Below are positions 38,426-49,625 of a stretch of 64,000 nt of DNA, in pieces. The notes beneath the pieces are model-generated. The model did no database searches, had not been told where the DNA came from, and saw only the letters and a list, made by a program, of their open reading frames with translations. A program made the translations under genes and the position numbers. Source of the DNA: Apostichopus japonicus (Eukaryota; Echinodermata; Holothuroidea; Aspidochirotida; Stichopodidae); contig NC_092572.1 of assembly GCF_037975245.1 (NCBI RefSeq), forward strand, positions 1,089,501-1,153,500. The letters run 5' to 3'. Positions within the stretch are counted from its first letter, which is position 1; every line of letters starts with the position of its first letter.

Positions 38426-39305
38426 CAACATGGCAGTTACATTATTTGTGGTAACATTATATTTAATGAATTATTTTCACAAAATTATCCCATCTATTCC
38501 GTAAGGTTACCTATGGCAATTTCCTAACATATAGTAAAGCAAGGGACTACATGCCCAACATATGATATGACATTTGCTCCACATTTCCCATGTACACTGT
38601 TTCGATGCTAATTTTCAACCTTATCGATTTAAATAAATTATGTACGTTGGTAAAATTATCGGCAGCACATTCTCACAAATATAGAAAAAATGGATTCAAA
38701 ACATGGTTTTAGTTCTTGAAATTATGTTACATTAAATTGTAGCACAGCGGAACCTTGTGTTAACTTCACTTAAGATGCTTAAATTGTTATTTGGTCAAGG
38801 ATTTATTCAAATTTTATCTATTCAAGGATTGTGGTACATATACTTCCAGGTATACAACAGGTCATTGTCATTGTTTTTCAAATGTGTCAATGTTTGATAT
38901 TGGAGCTGAATTCTGGTATTATTTTACTCCGTTCTCATTTCACTTTGTTCTTGTGTCATGTATCTTAGAAATATCAGTCTGCCTGCCGCTCTTCTTCATA
39001 TTTTCTTATGTTTTTAGTTCTGTACTTCACTGTGAGCTGTTATAATTTCCTTCCACTCTCCATCTTTGCACAATCTTTCGAAAGTAATGCCTCCATTAGT
39101 ACGTAACACTGCCAAATGAAATAAACATAAATCATAAGAATTTCACATTCCAATTCATTATTACGGTACTTGTTTTGCCAAGATGCAATCATGATTCTAC
39201 TTGTAATAACTATTTTAAACTGATCAAATTATTTCAGGATAAATACTCAGTTAAATCACTCTTTCATTAATACTTTCATCAGAACGTGGTCTCCTTTTTG
39301 GACTA

Positions 39306-39676
39306 TTTTATATATCTGTTGATTTTTTTGCATCCACGAGCATGCTTTTCGTTAGATGTATAAAATGTCTACCTTCGATCTTACCTTCTAAATTACCGAT
39401 ATTCTGTAGTTCGCCTTCAGAAAGTCTTTCTGGGACTTTGCTGTCATGAAATCTTGTAAAAGAACACAAATGATAGGTAAAGAGTTTTATCATTTTATAT
39501 GCTGGTCTCTTAAATTATAAGTCACATTAACAATGTCATAAACAAGTAAATGAGAAATATGTTGAAAACACACCATCCATCATTTTATGAATGAATACAC
39601 ATTTTGTATCCCATGGTAGCAGCTCACAACTAGCGGGTTCGGTGTTTAGACTTGACCAAGTGTTCACCTTGGCTGT
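39306..39676 (-). other. Candidate small exons 3' of the NACHT gene
   Basis: Minus strand: after CTTCACAG (39,674), a frame reads KVNTWSSLNTEPASCELLPW and WDTKCVFIHKMM, ending at a GTGTGT donor near 39,579. A second stretch follows TTTTACAAG near 39,463 and can be read as SKVPERLSEGELQNIGNLEG to a GTAAGA donor near 39,398, or, in the phase set by the first piece, as MTAKSQKDFLKA to a stop. They could be terminal exons of an NLR-like gene. I cannot choose the frame. Confidence 0.3.
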
Positions 39677-40204
39677 GAAGCATAAGGTACAAGAATTACT
39701 TTAGTACTGTTTGCCTTATTTATTCAATATGCTCATTATAATCATCCTTAGCCCCTAGAAACATTATGTGTTTGAAAGCTTGTTGCTCTTTCACGTTGTT
39801 ACATTTTGTCCTACTAACGGTCCTAAATAACGGTCAAATGTTTAACGTTTTAAATGTTAAATGACAGCCGACCATAGTTTCTAACGTCATAAATTATATT
39901 TTCTATCGTATTCTCTTAAAAAACTTTACATATGTAATTTAAGCTGTTAGTTATGCTTATTAATATTTAATAAATTCTAAGACAGACTATTACATCTATT
40001 CAGGTTAGCTTCTCAGTTGTGAAGCAATGAAAAAATTGTTAATGAGATTCATCAATTAAAGAATTCCACAAGAAAGGGCATCATCTTATGTCATTATTTT
40101 AGTTTATGATTGTAACAAAACTTCCAGATCTCCAAAAGATATTTACGCTGCACATCACTTTAGATATAGTATAGTGTGTAGAAAGCTTATAAAAATATAC
40201 TCAC

Positions 40205-40368
40205 TCTATAGTTTTCGTCTTTTGTGATACCGTTTTCATGACACATTTGAAATCATCTTTCTTTGCTAAATGAAACCCGTGGAAGACAAGCCGATCTAGT
40301 TTTTTTGGTAAATTACTCAATGTTACAATTGGGCAGCCTCCATGTATCTCCAAAGATTGAATCACGGT
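40205..40368 (-). CDS. Candidate LRR-like exon, same strand as the NACHT gene
   Basis: A 164-nt open exon between a CCAACAG acceptor and a strong GTGAGTATAT donor. It encodes VIQSLEIHGGCPIVTLSNLP and KKLDRLVFHGFHLAKKDD, with leucine spacing (LEIHG, LSNLP, LxxLxFHGF) like an irregular leucine-rich repeat. It lies 1.3 kb downstream of the NACHT exon. Its phase (0 in, 2 out) does not fit any good donor at the end of the NACHT exon, which also has its own stop. It may belong to a lost or alternative 3' end of that gene, or to another NLR copy. Confidence 0.45.
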
Positions 40369-40724
40369 CTGTTGGCATAAAATGAAATTATAAGCATAAA
40401 TATCATAAACTGTATTTCTGCCGGTTGAGTTGAGGTTAAAGTGCATCGAGGCACAAGAGTTGAATGCTATACCGATGTAAACTCAACGACATATCTGACG
40501 ATGCAGGGAGGCTCGGTTTGTACTAAGTTCGGAAAAGGATACTGTTTCCTTGAGATTTTAATGATTTAAGTTCTACAATAAATCATGGAAAAGGTATACT
40601 AAAAAAGGATGTGCCTAAAAATGTCTACATTTGGAGCTGATCTACGAAAACTGAGACCATTGGACAATGAATACAGTAAACTTAAGACAGGTGTATGGGA
40701 ACTAGTAAGAAACTAAAACGAGAG

Positions 40725-40905
40725 AAATGCTCAGTCTGACTTTGGATGTTGAGACCATGATGTTGAATGGAGTGCACACGATGCATCCACAGTCGTTCCC
40801 TGATGAGACCAACTCCACTGGAACATTTACCCAAAGTTCTGATGCCTTGCAGAATCGTATGTTGACTGTGGATATGTTACCATTGAAACTTTCCTTGGGA
40901 GTAGT
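40725..40905 (-). mobile_element. Penelope-like C-terminal remnant, second copy
   Basis: Minus strand reading gives LIRERLWMHRVHSIQHHGLN, clearly related to RERLWMQRLRTIQPHGLN of the remnant at 28,905-29,160. The 5' side is disrupted by stops. It lies between the LRR-like exon and the NACHT exon and may have split a once continuous gene. Confidence 0.65.
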
Positions 40906-41684
40906 CTATGGTTCACCCATGTGTATACTGAATATTACATACTCTGTATAGAATAAGGTAAATGCAATCAGATATGGTGCGATTAATGTTACCCTTTGTT
41001 GTGTGTGTGTGCTGGGTGGTGGTTGGTGGGACTAGTGAAAGAAAATGATTCCAAGGTTGCGAACTTGAGTACTATGTAACTGGAAGAAAGAGTCAATTGG
41101 GAAGTACCATGCTGAAGATAAGTGCAAATAGAATTTAGGCACGGCAGCTTGAACCATCATATCGTCCCGGTTAAGGGGCGTCTATGAGTAATGACTTCAC
41201 TCTCAGAAGAAAAAAATCTTAGAAGATAATATGCGGTGTGTTGATATTATTGTCAGTTTTGTAAGTTACCTCTTCAAGAGAGGGGAAGCTTTTTGAAAGA
41301 CTTGGTGAAGTCTTCTAGCGTTGTGTCCCCTGGTGATTATATTGAGAGCAAATTTTGCGAAAGCGAAAAACATGGTTTATGTTAATTTGTGATATGCGGA
41401 CAGATATACGGACAGAGTGTTTTTTATCATACTATCCACACAATTCGATTGTTTGATCAAAAGTACGAGAAACAGAACTCAGTATGTTTATTATTTTCTA
41501 ATGTTGATAATATAGGCTTTATGTATGCAAATTGAAGCAAGTGTGCACATTTAAGAAACTCAATGTTAACATGCGAATCAATAGTCCTAATCGAATGATT
41601 AAAAACAATAACAATGTTATGCTTTGGTTACAGTTGAACAAAAATAATTTGTGCCTTTGACTGCAAATGTGATAGATAAACTGC

Positions 41685-44600
41685 TTAATTCAGGATACAT
41701 AATTTGCTAATGTAAGTATAATCAACATCTTCCAGTACAGAATTTCTGCACACTGGCAAATTCCTTGCCTCTGTCTCTCCACAACTCTTCAACAGGTGTT
41801 GAATTGCTTCTTGGTAGTATTCATCTGTGATATGCTTGAATATTAGCTCCTTCAGTTGCAACATTTTAACATATTTCTGGTATTCCTCTTCATCATTTGT
41901 TCCTACTTCAAACAAACACGCTAGTAGATCCCAGTTACCAGATTCCAAAAGATTCTTGGTGGTATCATGTTTTTCTTGAAAGAACCCGAACAAATTTTCT
42001 TCTTCTTTTGAATTTCCTTCATTGTTCGTATTTAAGTGCATTGAGGCAAACAAACAGGCAATTAATGGCGATCTATTGATATAATCATTGCTATGGGAAA
42101 TCTTGCCCATGTGGGTTTGCCAAGCATCTGAAATGTGTGCAATAAAAGTAGTATTCAAAGGGGTTTCCTCGGGATCATGCTTTAAAGCTCCGCTTTCCTT
42201 TTTTCTTCTTCCTAAAAGTGTACCACTTTCCTTCTCTATCGCATCTATTTCACTTTCTTTTTGTTGCCAAAGCTTTTTAAAGAACACATTCCTTTGTGTC
42301 TCGGTAAACCCTCTTACATTTACTGTTGTATATGGTTCTTGCATACGTTTTACATCATTTTCACGGTTACGCGAGGTAACCCAAAGTTTCATCTTGCTAA
42401 ATTTACCGATATCACCCATCAACAGCTGCTCTACAGTCAGTTTGTTCTCATTTGCAGTATTCGATGCAGTATTACGAAGCCTTGACCAATTACTAACTCC
42501 ATCTAACATCACGATACTCTCTTCATTTTCTAAGTTATCAAGTTTACTTTGCTCTTCTTCGGTAGCTATTTCGCGTCTCAACAATTCCATGTGCTCCTCC
42601 AATATACAAGAACCTCTGGGAACATTGTCAAGTTTAATATAGATCAAAATAACATCTTTCAGAATTTCTCCATTCTTCCACTTTCTTGATATATCTCGAA
42701 ATAAATGTGATTTGCCAATACCAGGCTCGCCGACAAATAATACTCGGTTACCCCGCTCGCCCTCGGATAATGCCTTAAGCAGGTCATCGGTATTAGTCAC
42801 ATGAGTTTCATCCGAGTTTGCGCTCGTTATGACGTACTGGTTGTCTCCACAACATTCATCTGTAAAGGGAATTAGATTCTGCCTTATTTCTCCGAATAAC
42901 GTACCTTACACACCGGAATATCAGTAATTCATTATATTGCAATTATCAATGTCAAACAATACATTTGTACTAAAAAATACTTGTCTTCCAAGAAGTCAAA
43001 AAGTCTGATCACCCTTTCTCTACCAGAGGTGACCGTTAAGTCAGTTCATACAATCAGTTGCACAAATAGGATCGTTTACCTTAGGCGCTATATTTAATCA
43101 TGCCTATCGTCAGTGTACAATACCTATAACAACCAGAGGAAGTAGGAATATAAAGCCTTTTATTGTAGTAATCCTCAGGTTATTTATTTGCTCACAGAAA
43201 CACAAAATATTGATCTTGATAATAGCTTGTTCTACTGGCAAAAAACAATTATAAACCAATTAAATCAGGCGCGGAACGTATGTTGATTAAGAATCCATTG
43301 ACTAATACGTGGCAATAGGCGGGATTTAATACACTATTTCAAGAATCAAAGTACGAAAAAATGGAAAATGTCAATTATCAATGATACATAGCACTTGCAA
43401 AGTTTACAACAGAAATGCAACGATTTTATCAAACTGGAAACTACTAAATTAAACTTAGTATGAATATGAGTTCCGAAACATTACCTTGCCATTCACGGTG
43501 CCGCCTTTTTAGTTCGTAACAAGATACAGCTAAACCAAGAATTAGTATCCCCGAGGCTGTTAAAACACATATTAATAGTACTTTTGTTGAAGAGCCCGTC
43601 TGCTCTAAATTGTCTTCATTGCAATTTCCTGATAACAAATATATAAAAAAAAAATAATGTTAGCCTCCTTTGTTTGTAGCGATTTTGACAACGGCTTAAT
43701 AATCGAAGGAAAACGTCTGATTTAAAAATGGTATCATTGTCTGGGTGATTGTATTTCTTGTTCCGACTTCGTTTCATCAGTTCAGGATGAATACCTATTT
43801 ATACCGTATTTGTGAGCCAAATGGCAAAGCGTTACATTGTCCAATTCCCAGGGGCGACGAAACCTTGTGAAATTGGAATAGAGGGGCCCACGTTATATAT
43901 GCCACTGTTTGTTAATAAATAGTTTCCATGTACCATTTTCGAAAGAACATTGTGTGTTTGTTATTCAAATATGTTTTATTTTCAACAAAATGTCCTTAAA
44001 AAAATGGAAATTTAAGGGCAAGAAGTTAATAAAACGTGCCTTCTTATTAAATGGGTAGGAGATTCATTTTGTTAAAAAGCTTTGATATAACTTTGTTGTC
44101 ACCGGCTGTCTTTATTTCGCAATATGGTGCGCCGGTGCCAATCGGCGTTCCCTTCCAGATTGTACCGGATTCCGAAGCCTATGTCGATACCGTTGTATGT
44201 GAGTAAGCCAAACCAACATATTTAATGCCGTACTGTGTGTACTAGTTTAGTTCAAGTTAGTATAACCACACATTGTCACTCAATACTTAAAACTGGATGA
44301 TTTGTACACATTTATAAAGTTTTTTCTTTCGAAAGAAATAAAAGCTAATATTTACATGTTGAACCATGAGACAAATAAAAAAGGTTGCAACAGTAACTTC
44401 CAGCCGCTCTTGATTTTAATCTAGGCGGAAACATTAAGAACCTTAATCCAATTAATATCAAAATTTATTTAAGTTGGTTTATGTCACTGATTTGACCGTA
44501 GTACTAACCACTGTGTAGGTAATTGTTATTGTTGACTGCTTGATGTATAGTTAGAAATCCCCATAAAGTACTGTAACCAGTGGTTACTACTCGTTATTTT

Positions 44601-46573
44601 CGACCAACAGTTGTGATCTAATAGCCAGATGTATTTTTGGCATTATTTATCTCTAACGAGGAACTATGAATGATATCTCTAAAAGGTGCCGGTATGTGGT
44701 CATGTTTAGTAAGTTTGTCTAAACAGAACTATGTCTGGGAGAATGATGTTTTGGATAGGCCTACTTGTTAAGTGAATTAACGCAAGGCCATTTCTTCACA
44801 TTCTAAAAGGAAACTCGTCTATTTGTAAAATGAACATTATATACTAAAATCTCAATGGCCTTTAATATGCAACATTTGTACAATCAGAACCTCAAACGGT
44901 GCATCATCTTACTTTGTGATTTGTCAGTAACCAAATTTCACGTGTCATTAATTCTGTAATGAGTAGGTCTACATTAAAAAGAGCACGACATATGTATTAT
45001 TCGAAAGACTAGCGATGCTCCTTTTGAAGAAAACCTACCTGACCGTATTTGAACTGTCTGATTTCCTATTGTAAAGATCTCTTCATTGTGATGGACGGAG
45101 CAGTAAAATATAGCATCCTCCGTACATGCTAGTGCGAAAAGAATAGTAGTAGAAATTTCCCAGGTATCCGATGTATGAGTCTTGGTCGCTGATGATGCCG
45201 TCTCGGTGTATGTAACGTTATCTCCTTTGACACTCCAATACAAAGTAACATTTGGACGAACCTGTTCTATGTAACAGGTTAAACTGGTAGGATCATTGGA
45301 TTTAACGTTAATGATGCATTCCTCGCAGTTTCGGCAAGACTGAACAAGAGGACACGGAGGTTTCGGGGTAACTTCGAAAGAATAAGAAACTTATGAAGGT
45401 GGATTTATATTGGTAATACAATTGTTTAATTTTTATTAATCAGCTATAAATCAGGTGTTTGGTTATAGTGCACTAAACGTGCATTCATATCTTCTCATCT
45501 TCGTCTAAATTTCTAAAACCAAATGTATGTTAAATAGGGAACGGCATGTTGTACTTTTAAGCAGATATCACATAAGCACCGACATATGTTGTTCAAAGGT
45601 ATATTATGTGCCTAAGTGTGGCATATACTTAAAAAAACAAAAAACACGGGGCTCCATGAGCTTCTTAGGCCGGTCCTACTGATATAAATATGTAATAACC
45701 TGAACAACGCTTAATCAATGCAACACACAATGATATTAAAACAAACAGCGAACATCCCATGCCGATGGTTAAATTCTCACCTGATATCACAACTGAAATA
45801 GACCGTGACCATACTGTACCATTTTCAAAGAATACAGCAAATGTGTATGTGGCCTCGTGTTCCAACATAGCATTGATAATTTTCATGTTACCATCAGAGG
45901 TGATGTCATAATGGTCATCATCATACTTTTCTCCACCCTTTTCACCATTCTCTAATCTGAGGATTGGTTGAGTGCGTGAAATTGAGCCCTTGTACCAGTA
46001 GTATCCTTGGATGTCACCATCAACCATGCAGTGTATGGCTTTGGTCTCCATTCTCTCGACGCTTTGATTCAAAGGACATATTTGGCAATAGCCTTTGGGA
46101 AATGAAACGTGGAATGGTTTTTTCAATGTAATTTCAGCAACGGAAAAATAAAATGATTTTTTTTTTTAGTTTAATGTAGGCACTAAGCTGTATTCGTCTT
46201 GTTTAACAACCAAATTGTCATGTCTACGTCAAATTGTAATGGGTATATGATGGGTATTCGTTCTATTCAAACTAACTACGGTGGGTTTACAGTCACGTGA
46301 GAAGTGCGAATAAACCTGCAATAGAGTTTCAATAAATATATTTTTAAATCGTTATTTTCTATGAAATAATACTACTTTATAATTACTTTATATTATCAGG
46401 TTGTCCCCGGCAAAGAAATTTATTCATATCTATTTAGCACCGAAATCTTAAGTTCAAAAACAGTCTTCTTAAAAGTGTTTTCTCTGGCATTTACTGCTTT
46501 TATTTGCCTATATGTTACGAAGTGAGTTACCTTGCGCCAGAAGGATGGATAGAAGGAATATTGAAGTACTCAT
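41685..46573 (-). CDS. Ig-Ig-TM-NACHT receptor (gene C)
   Basis: Five exons, all joined in phase 1 with GT-AG boundaries: 46,531-46,573 (signal peptide MSTSIFLLSILLAQ), 45,781-46,092 (Ig 1, 104 codons), 45,039-45,371 (Ig 2, 111 codons), 43,485-43,628 (TM: VLLICVLTASGILILGLAV, then YELKRRHREW), and 41,685-42,859 (NACHT, 391 codons and stop). The sum is 2,007 nt, or 668 aa with no interruption. The NACHT part shows Walker A GEPGIGKSHLF, Walker B IVMLDGVSN and a sensor-type LWVTSRNRE. Ig 1 (IHCMVDGDI, YYWYKGS, YDITSDG, ATYTFAVF) is homologous to the Ig exons of gene D and lacks the F-strand Cys. Ig 2 (LTCYIEQV, LYWSVKG, IFYCSVHH) is canonical. NACHT NTPases normally oligomerise in cytosolic NLRs. 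Here one would be tethered behind an Ig ectodomain. No LRR or death-fold domain is in the reading frame. Activity and ligand are unknown. Confidence 0.87.
43025..43135. repeat. Dispersed repeat in gene C intron (inverted partner at 50,437-50,545)
   Basis: The segment from TGACCGTTAAGTCAG through CACAAATAGGATCG to GCCTATCGTCA is found in inverse orientation 7.4 kb away. It sits in the intron between the TM and NACHT exons. Confidence 0.75.
43630..45030. other. Intron between Ig 2 and TM exons of gene C
   Basis: AT-rich, no recognisable coding or RNA feature. Confidence 0.55.
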
Positions 46574-48240
46574 AACGACAAAGATGAATTGACTCTTGTT
46601 GTCTGAAATAAAAACAGGAAAAATAAAAGACTGATCACAACATATGTCATAGAAGCAGTGGAAAGAGAGATAGAGTGGCGGTGCACATGATTTCAAAGAA
46701 GAAGGGATGGGGCTAGGGATTAAACGTTCCACTGACTGATTAAGGTGCGCTGCTGAACTTTTGTTGAAGGACCAGATGCGAATAATGAATCCTATAATAT
46801 AGGGGGCTGCGCTTAGGCTATAGCCGGCGACATCTACCCCTTACCAATCTTCGACATCTTAATTGATTTTGTACTTTTAACACCAAAACACGCATTATAA
46901 CTCATCCAGCTGTAATTAACAGCTCAACCGTAACTTGAGATATGACCCTTTCATTAGCAAGAAATGAGCAAAACAAGGTATGAATCATGTGAATCTGAAC
47001 ATGTTAAACATTTCTATATGCAAGATGTAAGTTGATGCTAGCGTTAATGATCTTATATAACCTATTGCTTTAAGGGTAGCACAGCTAACCTACGATGAAA
47101 CTTATACTAGGAATACAAGCAAAAAGTCTAATGTAATTTAAATATGTGTTGCATAATACGGTAGTTCTGATTGGGCAAAAGTATGGGTAAACATTTATTG
47201 TTATTATATGAACAAAAATAGCAACGACAAAAGTTTTATAATAATTATTTCTTACATGTTCACGGCTAACACATACACTATGCATAATTGGGTATGCTAG
47301 TGTGTACTCAACATACGATTACACAGAACATGAGTAACATACCCGTTAGAACTCACAAAATTTTTAAGATAACAAATGGATCCCGTAACACCATTTCAGT
47401 AATGTTGATAACTATCACAACTTGGTAATATAATATATCGAAATGAGATCTTACGAACTCGAATTCACCCGATACACAAAGAGAACACAGTTACTACTGT
47501 AAATCTTAACGTAAAAACTGGATCGTGCTATAAATGAGGATTACAGTAAGAACTGAGGATACGTGTAATCCCAATTTGATTTGTTAGGATTACACATGTC
47601 CTCAGTTCTTACTGTTATCCTAATAGTACGTGCTACCAATAAATCAGATTTGTCAGAACAATCCAGCTTTTACTGTGGTACAAAAGTGTTAAGGTTTACA
47701 GTAGTCCCTGTAATCTCTTTGTGAATCGGCTGTCGAGTGACAGCCAACAACCTTACTAAACTGAAATAGTATCGATGACAAGACAGGTCAGTGGTTAAAC
47801 AATATTATTGTACATATCACCGGAATTAACAAATTATCCAAGACTGTTAATTAATGACAATCATGTAACACATACTACCAACATAATAATAAGTCGAGTC
47901 ATTGAGATGCAAATTTCGACGGTTTCAGAATCAAATACAATATTTAATATGACTCACCCAGGATTTTGCTTTTGTTTATGCAACTGTGATGTTACCTGCA
48001 CGGCTTGCAATACAATTTTGCACGGATGCTGCAATATGCTCATGGTCGTATGACTGTTATATGTGACTAATATAATCTTTTATCGCTTGTAGGCAATTGA
48101 ACTTTGGAATGGCGGGTTGTACAATTAGCCTGTTGTTTGGTATACTTCGCACATCAATGCAGCACAGTCACAGTTATGTGTTCAATTTTATATAGGTAAA
48201 CTTGTATATTGCATAATAGACTGCTGATATGATGAAAATT
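46574..48240. other. Upstream region of gene C
   Basis: It should contain gene C's promoter and perhaps a 5' untranslated exon: a TTTATTTCAG acceptor at about 46,605 lies just before the start codon. Apart from the hairpin at 47,469-47,729, nothing is recognised. Confidence 0.45.
47469..47729. repeat. ~260-bp near-palindromic element (MITE-like hairpin)
   Basis: The ends CCGATACACAAAGAGA and its inverse TCTCTTTGTGAATCGG face each other. The centre has 34-bp arms (GGATTACAGTAAGAACTGAG and its inverse) around a loop of about 15 nt. Arms match along most of their length with small gaps. No coding capacity. The best fit is a small non-autonomous element or a hairpin RNA precursor. Confidence 0.75.
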
Positions 48241-48248
48241 TGCTTCTC

Positions 48249-49172
48249 CTATGCTTCCTTTGTTTTTTTGGTCCATTTTAAATAGATAATCTCAACAACT
48301 AGCCATATAAATTGATCCAAAATTGTTTTGTGACAACTTCGGTAAAGGAACTTTGTCTTCGCAGACGATCCGAACGAAATATCAAAGGTCAGAGGTTCAA
48401 CGGTCAGTTCAAGTGAAACGTTATATAGTGGTGCTGTGAATCCAAGGGAAGTATGGAATAGATTTGTATCACGTGTAATGAAAATTTCAAGTACTATATA
48501 AAACCATGTTGTTACCATTCTTAATCAGATATGCCTATATGCCGCGCGGGAATGTTCTCATCTCTAATATTATCATGGAGTTAAAATGATGATTTGCAGT
48601 CTATTTGAAGTGGCACATACAGAAGTACTGTAGTAGGCTTATATGTTGTTTTTCTTTCCAAACTATAAGCGTAGAAAGCTTCTCAAACACAGGGGTTGGT
48701 GTTGGGGGGGGGGGTACTTTCCTTGCCGCATCACACTCGAATAACGCCCACTTCACTTTCGACTAATTCTGATTTATGTACGCTTTACACCACATTGTGC
48801 TTTGTTTGCTTTAAGCCATTTCTAAAATACATGCATAACATATTAATGTTACATTAAAAACCTACAGACTTACCGTAGCATACTTCATAATAATTGACCT
48901 ACATCATCAAAACGATTCCTACATCAACATATAATATTCCAGCACCAATATTCTAAAGTCCAGACGTTTGGAATAAGAATTTTAAGCTCAGTGGGAATCA
49001 CCATAGGCGACTGTCCAAATCGACGGTTGTGATCTAAGACATCCAGGTAAGTACTTCGATTTATATTTTTTGTATATTTCTCCATGGGTGACATATATGT
49101 ATATTGGATTAATCGAGCTAGCTGCCGATGAACTGAACACATGGTAGCTAATAAATCAAAGACTAATCTCAA
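48249..49172 (-). other. Two short minus-strand frames, unrecognised
   Basis: Frames at 48,924-49,172 (LLATMCSVHRQLARLIQYTY, MEKYTKNINRSTYLDVLDHN) and 48,249-48,518 have protein-like composition but match no family I know. They follow the 111-codon frame at 49,214-49,549 on the same strand and might be exons of one gene. No reliable splice path was found. Confidence 0.25.
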
Positions 49173-49213
49173 AAAATGTCATCTGTAATAACTTAAACTG
49201 AATATACTCAGCA

Positions 49214-49575
49214 TCAAACGTTTTTGCTTAAACAGCCCACCAAGGGAACAGTTGGATCCGTTACAATTAACACAGTTTGATGTCCCTTGTTCACGGCAAA
49301 ACCTAATCCATTACAACCAAGAATTGGCATCTGTTTGTGAAACAATAAGCATCCCAAATACATCTTTGATACATCTTCAGCAATAAACATTACAAGACGT
49401 TCGTACGCCTTTTTATCTTTACTTCGTTTGCTAGAATTTGAAACAAGCCAACCTACCGAATATGATTTAACAACCTTCTCAGTAATCAATTTTCCATCAG
49501 TAAAGGATATTTTTCTTCTAACACTGGAGACAAACACAACTGTTACCATCCATGTTCTCGGTTCTATTTCATCTT
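49214..49575 (-). CDS. Unrecognised 111-codon open frame
   Basis: From 49,549 the frame runs MVTVVFVSSVRRKISFTDG, KLITEKVVKSYSVGWLVSNS, AYERLVMFIAEDVSKMYLGC, LLFHKQMPILGCNGLGFAVN and ends VGCLSKNV-stop. It is open a little further upstream to an AG at about 49,573 (EIEPRTW), so it may be a terminal exon rather than start at its first Met. Composition is balanced and unlike the AT-run frames around it. I do not recognise the family. Confidence 0.4.
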
Positions 49576-49625
49576 CCCATCAAATAAGCATTAGTTGCGT
49601 AAGAATACTCCCTATTTCTGAATGA

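Larger units (their letters stand above)
34850..39305. other. Long intergenic stretch, little recognised
   Basis: AT-rich with short frames only. It contains a possible gag zinc-knuckle fragment (36,890-37,100) and a TA-rich block (38,290-38,420). No host gene was found on either strand. Confidence 0.45.

Noticed and set aside
42088-42642. 184-codon plus-strand frame
   Set aside because: Antisense shadow of the NACHT exon, whose Walker motifs are on the minus strand.
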